From positions 1 through 30,887 of the IMG/VR virus record IMGVR_UViG_3300033153_016005: a stretch of 30,887 nucleotides of DNA. The stretch is one strand, 5' to 3'. Every line of letters begins with the position of its first letter. Position 1 is the stretch's first letter. This DNA is from a virus. The notes under the pieces were generated by a model. The model saw nothing but the letters and a program-made list of their open reading frames with translations, had not been told where the DNA came from and did not search any database. Below are positions 22,750 through 29,790 of this stretch, one piece after another. The translations under genes were made by a program, and so were the position numbers.

Positions 22750-23208
22750 TCAAAGCGCCTCCACGTAAGCGGTTTGCTCGGTCTCGACTTTGATTCCCAG
22801 GGCCGAGAGCTGCTCGGGCGTGGCTTCCGCCCGGATGCGATCCTTGTTGAGCTCTTCCTTTACGCGGACGAACTGGCCGAGGGAGAGTTTTTTGGCTTTG
22901 TCGATCACCTTTTGAAGCGGGCTCGGATATTTGTATCTCTCCGTCGTCCTGATGGTGATCCGCGTGTGGGTCAATGTGATCTGTCCCCTGGTGCCCTCGT
23001 CGCGCTCATCGGTGGTGAGCGCCCAATCGCCTAATGCCTCCAGGAGGGTCTTATCCTTTTTTTCCAGGGGATCGATCTCCTTCTTTGCGGCCGCTTTTAT
23101 GTTCGCGATTTTTTTGTCCCGCTCAGCTTTTGCCGCTTCGATCTTGCGCTCGAGCTCGAGATGCTCGAGGCCCGCCTTGTCAGCCTGTTCAATGTTTCGT
23201 ATCTGCAT
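22750..23208 (-). CDS. gam: Gam-like host-nuclease inhibitor
   Basis: A 152-residue protein like Mu Gam, which coats double-stranded DNA ends and blocks host exonucleases; Mu Gam is a homologue of Ku. The N-terminal coiled coil (KIEAAKAERDKKIANIKAAAKKEI) is followed by the beta core around RGQITLTHTRITIRTTERYKY and the helical QLSALGIKVE end. It lies after the transposition activator, as in Mu. The ATG has AGAGGA upstream, and a hairpin (23239-23254) lies further upstream. Confidence 0.85.
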   Translation of the reverse strand: MQIRNIEQADKAGLEHLELERKIEAAKAERDKKIANIKAAAKKEIDPLEKKDKTLLEALGDWALTTDERDEGTRGQITLTHTRITIRTTERYKYPSPLQKVIDKAKKLSLGQFVRVKEELNKDRIRAEATPEQLSALGIKVETEQTAYVEAL

Positions 23209-23238
23209 TTCGTCCTCTTTTTCGGGAGCATGGGGGCT

Positions 23239-23254
23239 GCCGGCATGTGCCGGC
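23239..23254 (-). repeat. Hairpin upstream of Gam
   Basis: GCCGGC-ACAT-GCCGGC, a perfect 6-bp stem in the 100-base gap between the MuB-like gene and gam. Nothing else was recognised in this gap. Confidence 0.6.
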
Positions 23255-23310
23255 CACCCGACCCGGCTTCTATTCTTCCGGGTCCTTACTGCCTGTAGCG
23301 CTCGCGGGTG

Positions 23311-24438
23311 CTATCCGGGGGCCGTGGCGACCAATTCCGAGTCGATCTTTTTCTTTTGCAGCTCGCAGGCCTGGTTGACCAGATACGAGCAGAAGTTGTT
23401 TATCGCGAGCGGCGGCGCGCCTTTTTTGAAATACGAGGCCACCCCTTTGAGTCCGCCGTCGTCGAATACCCGGGCCGCGCTCTCTTTCACGCGCGAGAAT
23501 TTCCATTCGATGTATTTGGGAATCTCGGCCGGGCGGAGTCCGGGGAGCTCGACCAGGCGGCACCTCCTGGTCACCTCCCTGATCCGCATGTCTTGCCACA
23601 TCTCGCGGAGCTCCGACTGCGCCAGGAGCACTATGGCCAGGGGAGAAGAGTAACCGAACTGTATCTCGTGCAGCCTCTTCAGGGCCTTCACCGTCCTCAT
23701 GGGCAGGCAGTGGGCCTCCTCGATCGCAAGGACGGCGCTGATCCCCTCGGAGTCATAGAGATTGAGGAGGTCCCGAATCTGCCGATCGCGGGCCTCCTTG
23801 GTGCCCCTGATGCCCTCGTTGTAATCCTCACGCTCGGAGCCGAGGTCGCGGATGATGGCCTCCTGCAAGTTGTAAACCGTGAGTCTCTCCTTTTCCATGA
23901 TGAGAGGTTTTATGATGCGATAATTGTCCCCCAACCGCTCGGCCATCTCGGTCCACATGAGCGTCTTGCCCGCGCCCACGTCTCCCCACAGGGCGCAGAA
24001 CCCCTTGCGGCTGACCGCCTTTTCGATCACCGCCGCGGCCCGCTTCCAGCCCGCCGTCTTGAAAAGGTCGGCTGCGCCTGCGACCGCGTTCCGGTCAAAA
24101 GGATCTTCTTTGAGATTGAAATGGTTCATTGCTTCCGTGCTTATCATCTCTCCCTCCCACGCGAGAGCCTCGCGGGACACGGCTTTGCCGGCCTCCGCGG
24201 CTCTCTCGTTTTTTGCCGGCGTGCCGCGCCAGATCATGAACAGCCGTTCCTCCGGGACTCCCGCCTCCCGCAGGTAACTCTCGATCCTTTTCTTGAGTCC
24301 GTTTTTTTTGTCCTTTTGCGTGAATTCTCCTTTGTTTATCACATTCGAAAGGTTGGTGGCCGGCACCCGGAGGTCCCTGGCCATCTGCCTCGTGCCGATC
24401 TGCGCCTCTTCCATCACCGCTTTCAGCATAATTTTCAC
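23311..24438 (-). CDS. AAA+ transposition activator (MuB role)
   Basis: A protein of about 375 residues. An N-terminal HTH-like segment (TRQMARDLRVPATNLSNVIN) precedes an ExeA/TniB-like ATPase: NHFNLKEDPFD, Walker A GDVGAGKT (about 152-159), Walker B AVLAIEEAH (about 235-243), sensor LLAQSEL. MuB-type proteins bind target DNA, stimulate the transposase and give target immunity. It follows the transposase and precedes gam, as in Mu. GTG at 24438 with AAAGGTG eight bases upstream is preferred over ATG at 24489, which would overrun the 44-aa gene and lacks a ribosome site. Confidence 0.88.
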   Translation of the reverse strand: MKIMLKAVMEEAQIGTRQMARDLRVPATNLSNVINKGEFTQKDKKNGLKKRIESYLREAGVPEERLFMIWRGTPAKNERAAEAGKAVSREALAWEGEMISTEAMNHFNLKEDPFDRNAVAGAADLFKTAGWKRAAAVIEKAVSRKGFCALWGDVGAGKTLMWTEMAERLGDNYRIIKPLIMEKERLTVYNLQEAIIRDLGSEREDYNEGIRGTKEARDRQIRDLLNLYDSEGISAVLAIEEAHCLPMRTVKALKRLHEIQFGYSSPLAIVLLAQSELREMWQDMRIREVTRRCRLVELPGLRPAEIPKYIEWKFSRVKESAARVFDDGGLKGVASYFKKGAPPLAINNFCSYLVNQACELQKKKIDSELVATAPG

Positions 24439-24445
24439 TTTTGCA

Positions 24446-24580
24446 TCACCTTTCTGCTTCGTACGTTCTTTTTGTCTGCAGGGGTGCATACCACTTGATC
24501 CAGCCGAGATGCTCCTCGGCGTTGTTCAACAGTATCCAGCGCCGCGTCTTCCCGGGCGGCTCGACGTGCTGCTCAATCAC
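24446..24580 (-). CDS. 44-aa protein with LGWIKWYAP motif
   Basis: A short protein with a conserved-looking core (RRWILLNNAEEHLGWIKWYA). The LG-x-I-x-WY-x-P pattern is familiar from small phage and prophage proteins of unknown function. It starts with GTG overlapping the upstream TGA (GTGA) and ends just before the MuB-like gene, so it exactly fills the gap. The usual ending after the motif (WRxYCFFP in relatives, from memory) is replaced by a basic tail. Confidence 0.65.
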   Translation of the reverse strand: MIEQHVEPPGKTRRWILLNNAEEHLGWIKWYAPLQTKRTYEAER

Positions 24581-24801
24581 TTTGAGGTATTTCCCATCCC
24601 TCCGGAATCGGGGGATTCGCCTTGTTCAACGTTCATGTGGTATATTTCCCCGCGCTCTCTCTCAATAGCTTCAGCGCAGAGATCCACGCAGTAGTTGCAT
24701 ATCCAAGCGGTCGCATCCCTGCCGGGAGCGCCGTTAGAGATCATCAGGAAGACGCTTTTAAGCGGCCGCTGACAAAAATTGCAATGCACCCCTCCCGTCA
24801 T
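24577..24801 (-). CDS. ClpX zinc-finger-like small protein
   Basis: A 74-residue protein with a C4 zinc finger: Cys7-x2-Cys10 and Cys35-x2-Cys38. The second half, ICNYCVDLCAEAIERE, closely resembles the ClpX N-terminal zinc-binding domain (ICxECVDLCNxII in ClpX). No AAA+ part is present. In ClpX this domain dimerises and recognises adaptors and substrates including Mu proteins, so the phage version may divert or tune host ClpX. It lies just upstream of the 44-aa and MuB-like genes. AGGAGG lies seven bases before the ATG. Confidence 0.75.
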   Translation of the reverse strand: MTGGVHCNFCQRPLKSVFLMISNGAPGRDATAWICNYCVDLCAEAIERERGEIYHMNVEQGESPDSGGMGNTSK

Positions 24802-24971
24802 TTCTGGACCTCCTCTTTTCCCTTGGCGTTCTCTTCCGGCGTGAATCTCCTGTTATGATTGTCCGCCCATGCGAAGCTCTCGGTCTGGGCCTCCGAGTGC
24901 CTGATCGATTCATTATAAGCATGAGTATTTATCGCTTTCAGTCTGGAGACTGTAGCCGGGGACATTTTCAT
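24798..24971 (-). CDS. 57-aa basic protein, unknown
   Basis: A small charged, hydrophilic protein (begins MKMSPATVSRLKAINTHAYN) coupled by ATGA overlaps to both neighbours. The start at 24971 is chosen for the overlap with the DUF5131 stop and the AGAGGAG upstream; a longer frame to 25046 overlaps that gene. I recognise no motif. Confidence 0.5.
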   Translation of the reverse strand: MKMSPATVSRLKAINTHAYNESIRHSEAQTESFAWADNHNRRFTPEENAKGKEEVQK

Positions 24972-25627
24972 CTCTCCTCTGGATACTCCTGAATCTTCTC
25001 CGGCCAGCCAAGGTTGTCCTTGAGAAAAATGGGCGAGCCGCACCATCGCGCATAATGGATCAAGTACTCAATCCATCCGGGATCGGGCTGATAATCTTTG
25101 GAGCGCGGGCCCGTAAGCGCGCCGATGATGATCCAATCGGGCGTGAACAAACCCGGCTCGATAGGTCGCAAAAGCGGCTCGCAGGAGACAAACTTGATGT
25201 GGCCCGGAAGCATGTCATCGAGCTGAAGGGCATTATAAGCGTTATCCCATTGTGCCTGGTCGGTGGCCGTGGCCCCCAGCCAGCAGTTGGCCGGAATGCG
25301 GCCGACGAATTCGCGGTAGCGATGCGGATTCTTGGTGAGAAAAATGAATGTGTGTTGCGGATAGCCAGCCGCCGCGGCGAATATGCGTTCTATCGTGTCC
25401 CATGGCACCCACTCGCCGAAGATGTCCGTCATGCTCCCGACAAAAATCCGGGCAGGTTTTTTCATCTTGCGCGGCCCATCGAGATCGTCCAGATGCGCCT
25501 GCTTGCGATAATCATGCCCAAACCTTTGGATTATCCCGGCCGCATAACAATACCAGCATCTGTGGCGGCAGACGGTACGCAGGGGATTCCATGTAAAATC
25601 GCACCATTCGATTTTTGTGTGATTCAT
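24968..25627 (-). CDS. DUF5131 (phage Gp37/Gp68) family protein
   Basis: A 219-residue protein with the family start TKIEWCDFTWNPLRTVC and a Cys cluster C20-x3-C24-x2-C27 (CRHRCWYCYA), the spacing of radical-SAM iron-sulfur sites. Further family elements are RIFVGSMTDIFG and FIFLTKNPHRY. The substrate of the family is not known to me. The ATG overlaps the transposase stop by one base (TGATG). It is an insertion between transposase and MuB-like genes, absent in Mu. Confidence 0.85.
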   Translation of the reverse strand: MNHTKIEWCDFTWNPLRTVCRHRCWYCYAAGIIQRFGHDYRKQAHLDDLDGPRKMKKPARIFVGSMTDIFGEWVPWDTIERIFAAAAGYPQHTFIFLTKNPHRYREFVGRIPANCWLGATATDQAQWDNAYNALQLDDMLPGHIKFVSCEPLLRPIEPGLFTPDWIIIGALTGPRSKDYQPDPGWIEYLIHYARWCGSPIFLKDNLGWPEKIQEYPEER

Positions 25628-27423
25628 CAGGCCCCCTCTTCCTCTATATTCTCCGTGTCTCCATATTCTCTGTGTGAGATATCTTCCGCCAGTTCCATCA
25701 CTTGGTCGCGCGTCCGGCATAAGGCGCATTGATCGGCCTCGTCCTCCGTGAGCGGCCTCCCCAGCTCGCGCCGAAGGATCATCAATGCCTGGGTGTTCGA
25801 TATCTCCGGCGGCCGGGAGATATCCGTCTCCAGGGAATGTCGATGTCCCTGCAACGAGATGTCCGCCAACGGCGCTACCTTGTCCAGATGTCCCTCGAAC
25901 GGCCGCAGGCCATTTGCCGTCTCGGCCTCAATCTGCTCCAGCGTGGGGAGCTCTTTGATGTTGCGCTGGGTGTCGGTGTCGCGCCAGCTCGAATATTCTT
26001 CACCCCACACCGCGGTCTTCTCGCCGATCCGGAAGCCCGACTCCGGATGCCTCAGAACCTCCAATGCTTCGTATTTGTGTATTTCTCCATCCGGACTCAC
26101 CCACGTCACATCAACAGCTCTCCGCGGGCATGTGCCGGTAAGGTCCCGCGATGTTTCATCCGGATCTGCGTGCGCCTGTGCAGGCGCCCAACGATATGGA
26201 TTGAGAGAGATCAGCACTTTTTTGCCCTCGAGGTTCGGGTCGGGGACCCGGAACTCGGAGCCTTTATATTTCACGATCAAGTTGCTCATTACCGTGCGCT
26301 CCTCGGGCTTTGAGCGCAGGAGTTCTTTGCACGTCTCCATCGGCGGCAGGGTCCTGAACTTGTCGGGCGGGATGGTGAGCCACATCTTCGAGCGCGAGAT
26401 GCCCGTGCGGGAAAGCGGCTTTTCGGCGTTGAGACGGGCGCACATCTCGAGGGCCCATCGGTTCAGCGTGTCGAGATCGGGCGCGGGCTGGATCGAGAGC
26501 CGGCTCTCGAACTGCTGCTCCCAAAACCACATCATGCCCTCGACCGACCCCTTGGCCCTCGGGTTGCCCGGCAGGTGCGGGATGGTGCGCACGTTGAGCG
26601 AGCCGGTGAGATGCGATACCATGTCACTCACGTTTGCCGAGCCGCCGTCAAAAACCAAAATCTCGGGCAGTCCTCGAAGCGGGTATATACCCGCTGGTAA
26701 AGCCACATTCTGGTCACAGTCCGAGCCGGGCCCGGCCCAGACTTCAAGGAGGAATTCACACACATCGATGGCTCGCTCTCCCGCGGCATAGCGATACTGC
26801 ACGTAAAAGGCGTTGGAATAATGGTCTACCAGCATGAAGCGCAGGAGTGATTTTTTTATTTTTTTGATGTTCTCAGGTTTTTTGATGTAGAACTCTTTTT
26901 TCATATCTCTATGCTTCAACGCGGCAGAGGGGCCGTCCCTGCCGAAAAAATACTGGACGCAATTGGTGATATCGAACTGGTGCACGTGGTTGGGGTGCTT
27001 GGAGATCATATTGATGTGGGGTCCGAGATCGGTATCGTGCTCGATCTGCCGGCGCGTCATGCGGTCTTCTCTCAGATAACGATTCAGGGTGGAGCAGGAT
27101 ATGGGCTCGGATATGTATCCAGCTCCGATTGCCACATCGAGCGCCACGTTCATGGGCATGATGGTGTGGCGGTCTTTTCTCTTGGAAAGTTGAACGAAAC
27201 GCTCTATTGTTTCGATCTGCGCATTGTCTAGGCTGCGCCTGCCCTTGTCTGAACGGGTGCGGCGGCCGCTGCTCCAGCCGCCGGCCCGCGCCAGACGATA
27301 CACCGTCCGCTCCGAGCATGACCACAATCGCATCAACTGCTGAGCAGCCATCTTCCGCTTTGCCGCGTCATCTCCCGCTTCGGTGAAGGCGTGGAAGGCG
27401 ATCTTTTTGCGCTCGTCTTTCAT
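25627..27423 (-). CDS. DDE transposase (MuA role)
   Basis: A 598-residue transposase. An N-terminal HTH region (LMRLWSCSERTVYRLARAGGW) is followed by a further DNA-binding part and an rve-like catalytic core: D151 (HQFDITNCV), D259 (LVFDGGSAN) and E295 (KGSVEGMM), with the classic 35 residues between second D and E. A beta-barrel-type region (SNLIVKYKGSEFRVPD) follows. It cuts and joins phage ends for integration and replicative transposition. The C-terminal tail (ISNTQALMILRRELGRPLTEDEADQ) may hold MuB/ClpX contacts. A perfect palindrome lies in the coding sequence at 26678-26695. Confidence 0.95.
   Translation of the reverse strand: MKDERKKIAFHAFTEAGDDAAKRKMAAQQLMRLWSCSERTVYRLARAGGWSSGRRTRSDKGRRSLDNAQIETIERFVQLSKRKDRHTIMPMNVALDVAIGAGYISEPISCSTLNRYLREDRMTRRQIEHDTDLGPHINMISKHPNHVHQFDITNCVQYFFGRDGPSAALKHRDMKKEFYIKKPENIKKIKKSLLRFMLVDHYSNAFYVQYRYAAGERAIDVCEFLLEVWAGPGSDCDQNVALPAGIYPLRGLPEILVFDGGSANVSDMVSHLTGSLNVRTIPHLPGNPRAKGSVEGMMWFWEQQFESRLSIQPAPDLDTLNRWALEMCARLNAEKPLSRTGISRSKMWLTIPPDKFRTLPPMETCKELLRSKPEERTVMSNLIVKYKGSEFRVPDPNLEGKKVLISLNPYRWAPAQAHADPDETSRDLTGTCPRRAVDVTWVSPDGEIHKYEALEVLRHPESGFRIGEKTAVWGEEYSSWRDTDTQRNIKELPTLEQIEAETANGLRPFEGHLDKVAPLADISLQGHRHSLETDISRPPEISNTQALMILRRELGRPLTEDEADQCALCRTRDQVMELAEDISHREYGDTENIEEEGA
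26678..26695. repeat. 18-bp perfect palindrome inside the transposase gene
   Basis: AGCGGGTATATACCCGCT is its own reverse complement. It lies about 730 bases into the transposase gene. It could be a protein site or a hairpin with an ATAT loop; it may also be chance. Confidence 0.45.
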
Positions 27424-27435
27424 TCGTGTTTGCCC

Positions 27436-27451
27436 GCCGGTGCGTGCCGGC
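27436..27451 (-). repeat. Hairpin before the transposase start
   Basis: The coding strand reads GCCGGC-ACGC-ACCGGC, a 5-bp stem with one closing mismatch. It fills most of the 28-base gap between the DUF3102-like gene and the transposase ATG. Confidence 0.45.
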
Positions 27452-28228
27452 CTATGAAGCCATCAATTTGTCTGCGGCTTCCTGCGAGAGTTCGTCAAGA
27501 GCCTGGTGACAATTCTTAAAAAAGCCGGAGATCATCACCTTCTGCCGCTTGGAGAAGCGCTGGCCGTCGCAGTCCGATGCCGTCCGGGCCAGCGCGGAGA
27601 AGACAGCATTGAAACGCTTCTCGAGTATCTCTTCTATTTTTTTGTCGGACTGTCCGGGAAGTCCCTCCTCGAGGATTTTTATCCGGGCCCGCGCGTTCTC
27701 GAGCTGCTCCCTGCCCTTTTTCAGATGCTGGGTCTTGTCGTCGTTCAGGCGCCGGAGGGTGGCGAGCTCGGCTTCGAGCTCTTTGAATTTCTTGGCCTTG
27801 AGCTCCTCCGGGGTGAAGCCGTAGATCGAGCCGTCCTCCCCGATGTCCTCGGGGTCCGCGGCCGCGAGCATGAGCTGCTTCATCCTGGGAAGATCCTTGT
27901 AATAGGAGAGCTGGGGAGAGCCGTTGGCGATGTACCATCTGGCCACTTTCATCGAGCGCTCTATGGTCCTCAGGGTCATAATCCCCGGGTCCTCGAAGCG
28001 TTGTTTCATGATCTTCTCGAACTCGCCGTGGCCGTGCACCGCCTTGATGGCCAGGGCGCATTTGCCGATGTCAATGTAGCACCGGCTGATGGAGCCGATG
28101 TTCGCGCCCATCCGCTCGAGTACCTCCTCCAATCGGTAGGGTTGGCCATCGAGATATTGGATGGAAGCGTTGTGTGCCAGCTCGATCTTGTCCCTGGGGT
28201 CGGCTACTGGTTTTTTCTTATTGGCCAC
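27452..28228 (-). CDS. DUF3102-like phage protein
   Basis: A 258-residue protein. Residues about 48-100 (DIGKCALAIKAVHGHGEFEKIM, then RTIERSMKVARWY) follow the DUF3102 pattern found in phages and plasmids, function unknown. The remainder is a long Glu/Lys/Arg coiled coil (about 145-195) and a helical end. The start is GTG with AGGAGG six bases upstream; it overlaps the previous gene by 11 bases. It lies directly before the transposase, so it may act in transposition or partition. That is inference. Confidence 0.65.
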   Translation of the reverse strand: MANKKKPVADPRDKIELAHNASIQYLDGQPYRLEEVLERMGANIGSISRCYIDIGKCALAIKAVHGHGEFEKIMKQRFEDPGIMTLRTIERSMKVARWYIANGSPQLSYYKDLPRMKQLMLAAADPEDIGEDGSIYGFTPEELKAKKFKELEAELATLRRLNDDKTQHLKKGREQLENARARIKILEEGLPGQSDKKIEEILEKRFNAVFSALARTASDCDGQRFSKRQKVMISGFFKNCHQALDELSQEAADKLMAS

Positions 28229-28610
28229 AATATTCCTCCTTCATCCCCGCGCTTGCCTCGTCGATTTCGTTGAGCTTTTGGTTGAGGTCCTTGAGTTCTT
28301 GTGTGAGTCTCTTGCGCTCGGCCAGGAGAGCCCGCGCCTTTTCAGCCAATTTGTTTCCTTTCGGTTGCCTGTTATCTGATCGCACAACGGCTGGTCCAGG
28401 CCCGCCCGCGGACGTATGCCTGCAATGAGGGCAGATGTCCAGCTCGAGGTTGGTCCCGTCCTTCACTGTCGTCCATCCCGCGCCCGCGCCAATCCGGCGG
28501 GCCTTTGACATGGATGAGCCGTTCGAGCTGGCCCGAAAGCAAAAATGGCACCCCTCCGCCCGCACGTTGCAGAACAACCATGTACCCGACGGCAAAGCTT
28601 TCACGCTCAT
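28218..28610 (-). CDS. Cys4 zinc-binding protein with coiled coil
   Basis: A 130-residue protein. Cysteines at about 14, 21, 24 and a CPHC at about 61-64 make a zinc site around GWTTVKDGTNLELDICPHC, a pattern common in phage proteins. A Lys/Glu/Leu coiled coil follows (LLAERKRLTQELKDLNQKL). The ATG overlaps the upstream TGA (ATGA) and has GGAGGT six bases upstream. It is probably nucleic-acid-binding or a protein-contact module. Confidence 0.65.
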   Translation of the reverse strand: MSVKALPSGTWLFCNVRAEGCHFCFRASSNGSSMSKARRIGAGAGWTTVKDGTNLELDICPHCRHTSAGGPGPAVVRSDNRQPKGNKLAEKARALLAERKRLTQELKDLNQKLNEIDEASAGMKEEYCGQ

Positions 28611-29155
28611 ATGATCACCTCCATGGTCATGCGCCCCCTCTTTTTGTATTTTCCGGTGCGGGACTTGTAGGGCAGGTATTTGCGCTCGCGAAGGTGGACG
28701 TCGAGTATTTCGTTCACCAGCCGGGCAAAGGTGATGCGCGTCCCCGCGCATTTCAGATCCCTCTCGTATTGGGTAAGGGCGCGCTTTATATCGGGCTCGA
28801 GCCGGACGCTCCGGCCGTTCTTGCGATATTCTTTAAGCCAACATGCCTGGCACAGGCCCGCTGTATGGCGGCGGGCCTTCTTTCCGCAGTGGGGGCAGGT
28901 GATAGGCAGTTTTTTCTGTGCCCGGTCATGGCATGATTTGCATACGCGGCCGGTGTTGCTCCTATATAGAAGAGGTCGGAGCTTGCCGCATTCGGGGCAG
29001 AGCGCGGTCAGCTCTTTGCGCCGCACCCGCAGGTAACAGGCGCCGCACAGTCCGCGCCCCAGGTGCGGGAGGGCCCGTCCGCACTCCTTGCAGATGATGA
29101 GCGGCCTTTCTGGGCGCGCGGGCGGGCGCCGCGGCTTTCCTTGCGGGTCAGTCAT
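28607..29155 (-). CDS. Triple zinc-ribbon protein with RHH-like end
   Basis: A 182-residue basic protein with three Cys4 ribbons in a row: CKEC/CGAC, CPEC/CKSC and CPHC/CQAC. A C-terminal segment (GRSVRLEPDIKRALTQYERD, then FARLVNEILDVHL) resembles a ribbon-helix-helix DNA-binding unit. It is likely a nucleic-acid-binding regulator of the early region. The ATG overlaps the upstream TGA and has GGGGAG eight bases upstream; the frame to 29500 is overrun. Confidence 0.7.
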   Translation of the reverse strand: MTDPQGKPRRPPARPERPLIICKECGRALPHLGRGLCGACYLRVRRKELTALCPECGKLRPLLYRSNTGRVCKSCHDRAQKKLPITCPHCGKKARRHTAGLCQACWLKEYRKNGRSVRLEPDIKRALTQYERDLKCAGTRITFARLVNEILDVHLRERKYLPYKSRTGKYKKRGRMTMEVII

Positions 29156-29538
29156 GGGTGGTTCTCCCCGGCCTGTTCCGCGATCTCTTTCTCGCGCTCG
29201 TCCATGATGGCGTTCGCCCTCTCCTGGGCGTTTATGGGCCGGGCTTTTTGAGTTGGCGCCCCATCCGGGCACATGCCCGCAAATCTTTGGGCGAGACCCA
29301 GCGCCAGGCGGTGGGGAAGATGTGTCTGGAGATATTCGGTCAACCTCCACAATGAGCCGCGCTGCTCGGCGATCCCGAGGCGTTCCCACGTTGCCAGGAT
29401 GCGGCGGATTTTGGTTTGGGTGAGCCCGGTGTCCGCGGCAAGCTCGGCGATGGAGGCCAGGTCGTACTGGCGCTCCGCCAGGGCCTCGATCACCCGCCAC
29501 GATTCAATCTGCAGCCCGTTTATCAGTTGTTCCGCCAT
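29152..29538 (-). CDS. Winged-helix DNA-binding protein
   Basis: A 128-residue protein whose N-terminal half is a winged helix like IclR/MarR: LASIAELAADTGLTQTKIRRILATWERLGIAE, then a wing (RGSLWRLT). The C-terminal half is helical and charged, without a ligand domain. As one of the first early genes it probably regulates transcription or replication steps. Confidence 0.65.
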   Translation of the reverse strand: MAEQLINGLQIESWRVIEALAERQYDLASIAELAADTGLTQTKIRRILATWERLGIAEQRGSLWRLTEYLQTHLPHRLALGLAQRFAGMCPDGAPTQKARPINAQERANAIMDEREKEIAEQAGENHP

Positions 29539-29563
29539 GGTTCCCTCGCTTCCGTATTGATTT

Positions 29564-29752
29564 TCAAAGCGCCCCCGGCGTCACTGCCGTGAGGCGTATG
29601 TTTGCCCGGAGGCCCGGCGAAGGAGAGGCGGCGAAGGAAGACCGCCCGAAGGAAAACCGGGCCTCCGTCACAGCGGTAAAAAAATATCCGCGCGGGTCGC
29701 ATTTTACGTTGCCGTCGTCCAGGAGTTTTTTTGGATCGGAAAGACTTGACAC
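29564..29752 (-). CDS. Possible 62-aa ORF after the ner-like gene
   Basis: An open frame from a GTG (MSSLSDPKKLLDDGNVKCD) fills much of the 250-base gap between the Ner-like and winged-helix genes. The C-terminal half is Ser/Phe/Ala-rich and overlaps an inverted repeat, so it may be noncoding. The start codon overlaps the -35 box of a plus-strand promoter. AGGG is close upstream. Confidence 0.35.
   Translation of the reverse strand: MSSLSDPKKLLDDGNVKCDPRGYFFTAVTEARFSFGRSSFAASPSPGLRANIRLTAVTPGAL
29607..29667. repeat. 11-bp perfect inverted repeat
   Basis: CGGAGGCCCGG (29607-29617) and CCGGGCCTCCG (29657-29667) pair perfectly around 39 bases that contain repeated GAAGGA units. It lies in the gap after the Ner-like gene and could be an RNA stem, an attenuator, or part of a dispersed host repeat. 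Confidence 0.55.
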
Positions 29753-29774
29753 CTTGCCCTGCGTGCCATATAAA
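29746..29774 (+). promoter_or_regulatory. Plus-strand promoter facing the repressor (pRE-like position)
   Basis: TTGACA (29746-29751) and TATAAA (29769-29774) are 17 bases apart. Transcription would run antisense through the Ner-like gene and the early operator into the leader ORF and repressor, as lambda pRE does across cro. No other convincing promoter for the repressor was seen. Confidence 0.55.
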
Positions 29775-29790
29775 ATTGTTGATGATCGTT

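Noticed and set aside
23308-24498. A 396-codon plus-strand open frame
   Set aside because: It mirrors the MuB-like gene, which has clear Walker motifs on the other strand.
25748-26791. A 347-codon plus-strand open frame
   Set aside because: It is antisense to the transposase and lacks a recognisable domain.
28801-28878. Hairpins GCCGGA-CGC-TCCGGC and AGGCCCGC/GCGGGCCT inside the zinc-ribbon gene
   Set aside because: They lie in coding DNA encoding repeated Arg/Gly/Cys codons and have other loop types; chance in GC-rich sequence is a sufficient explanation.
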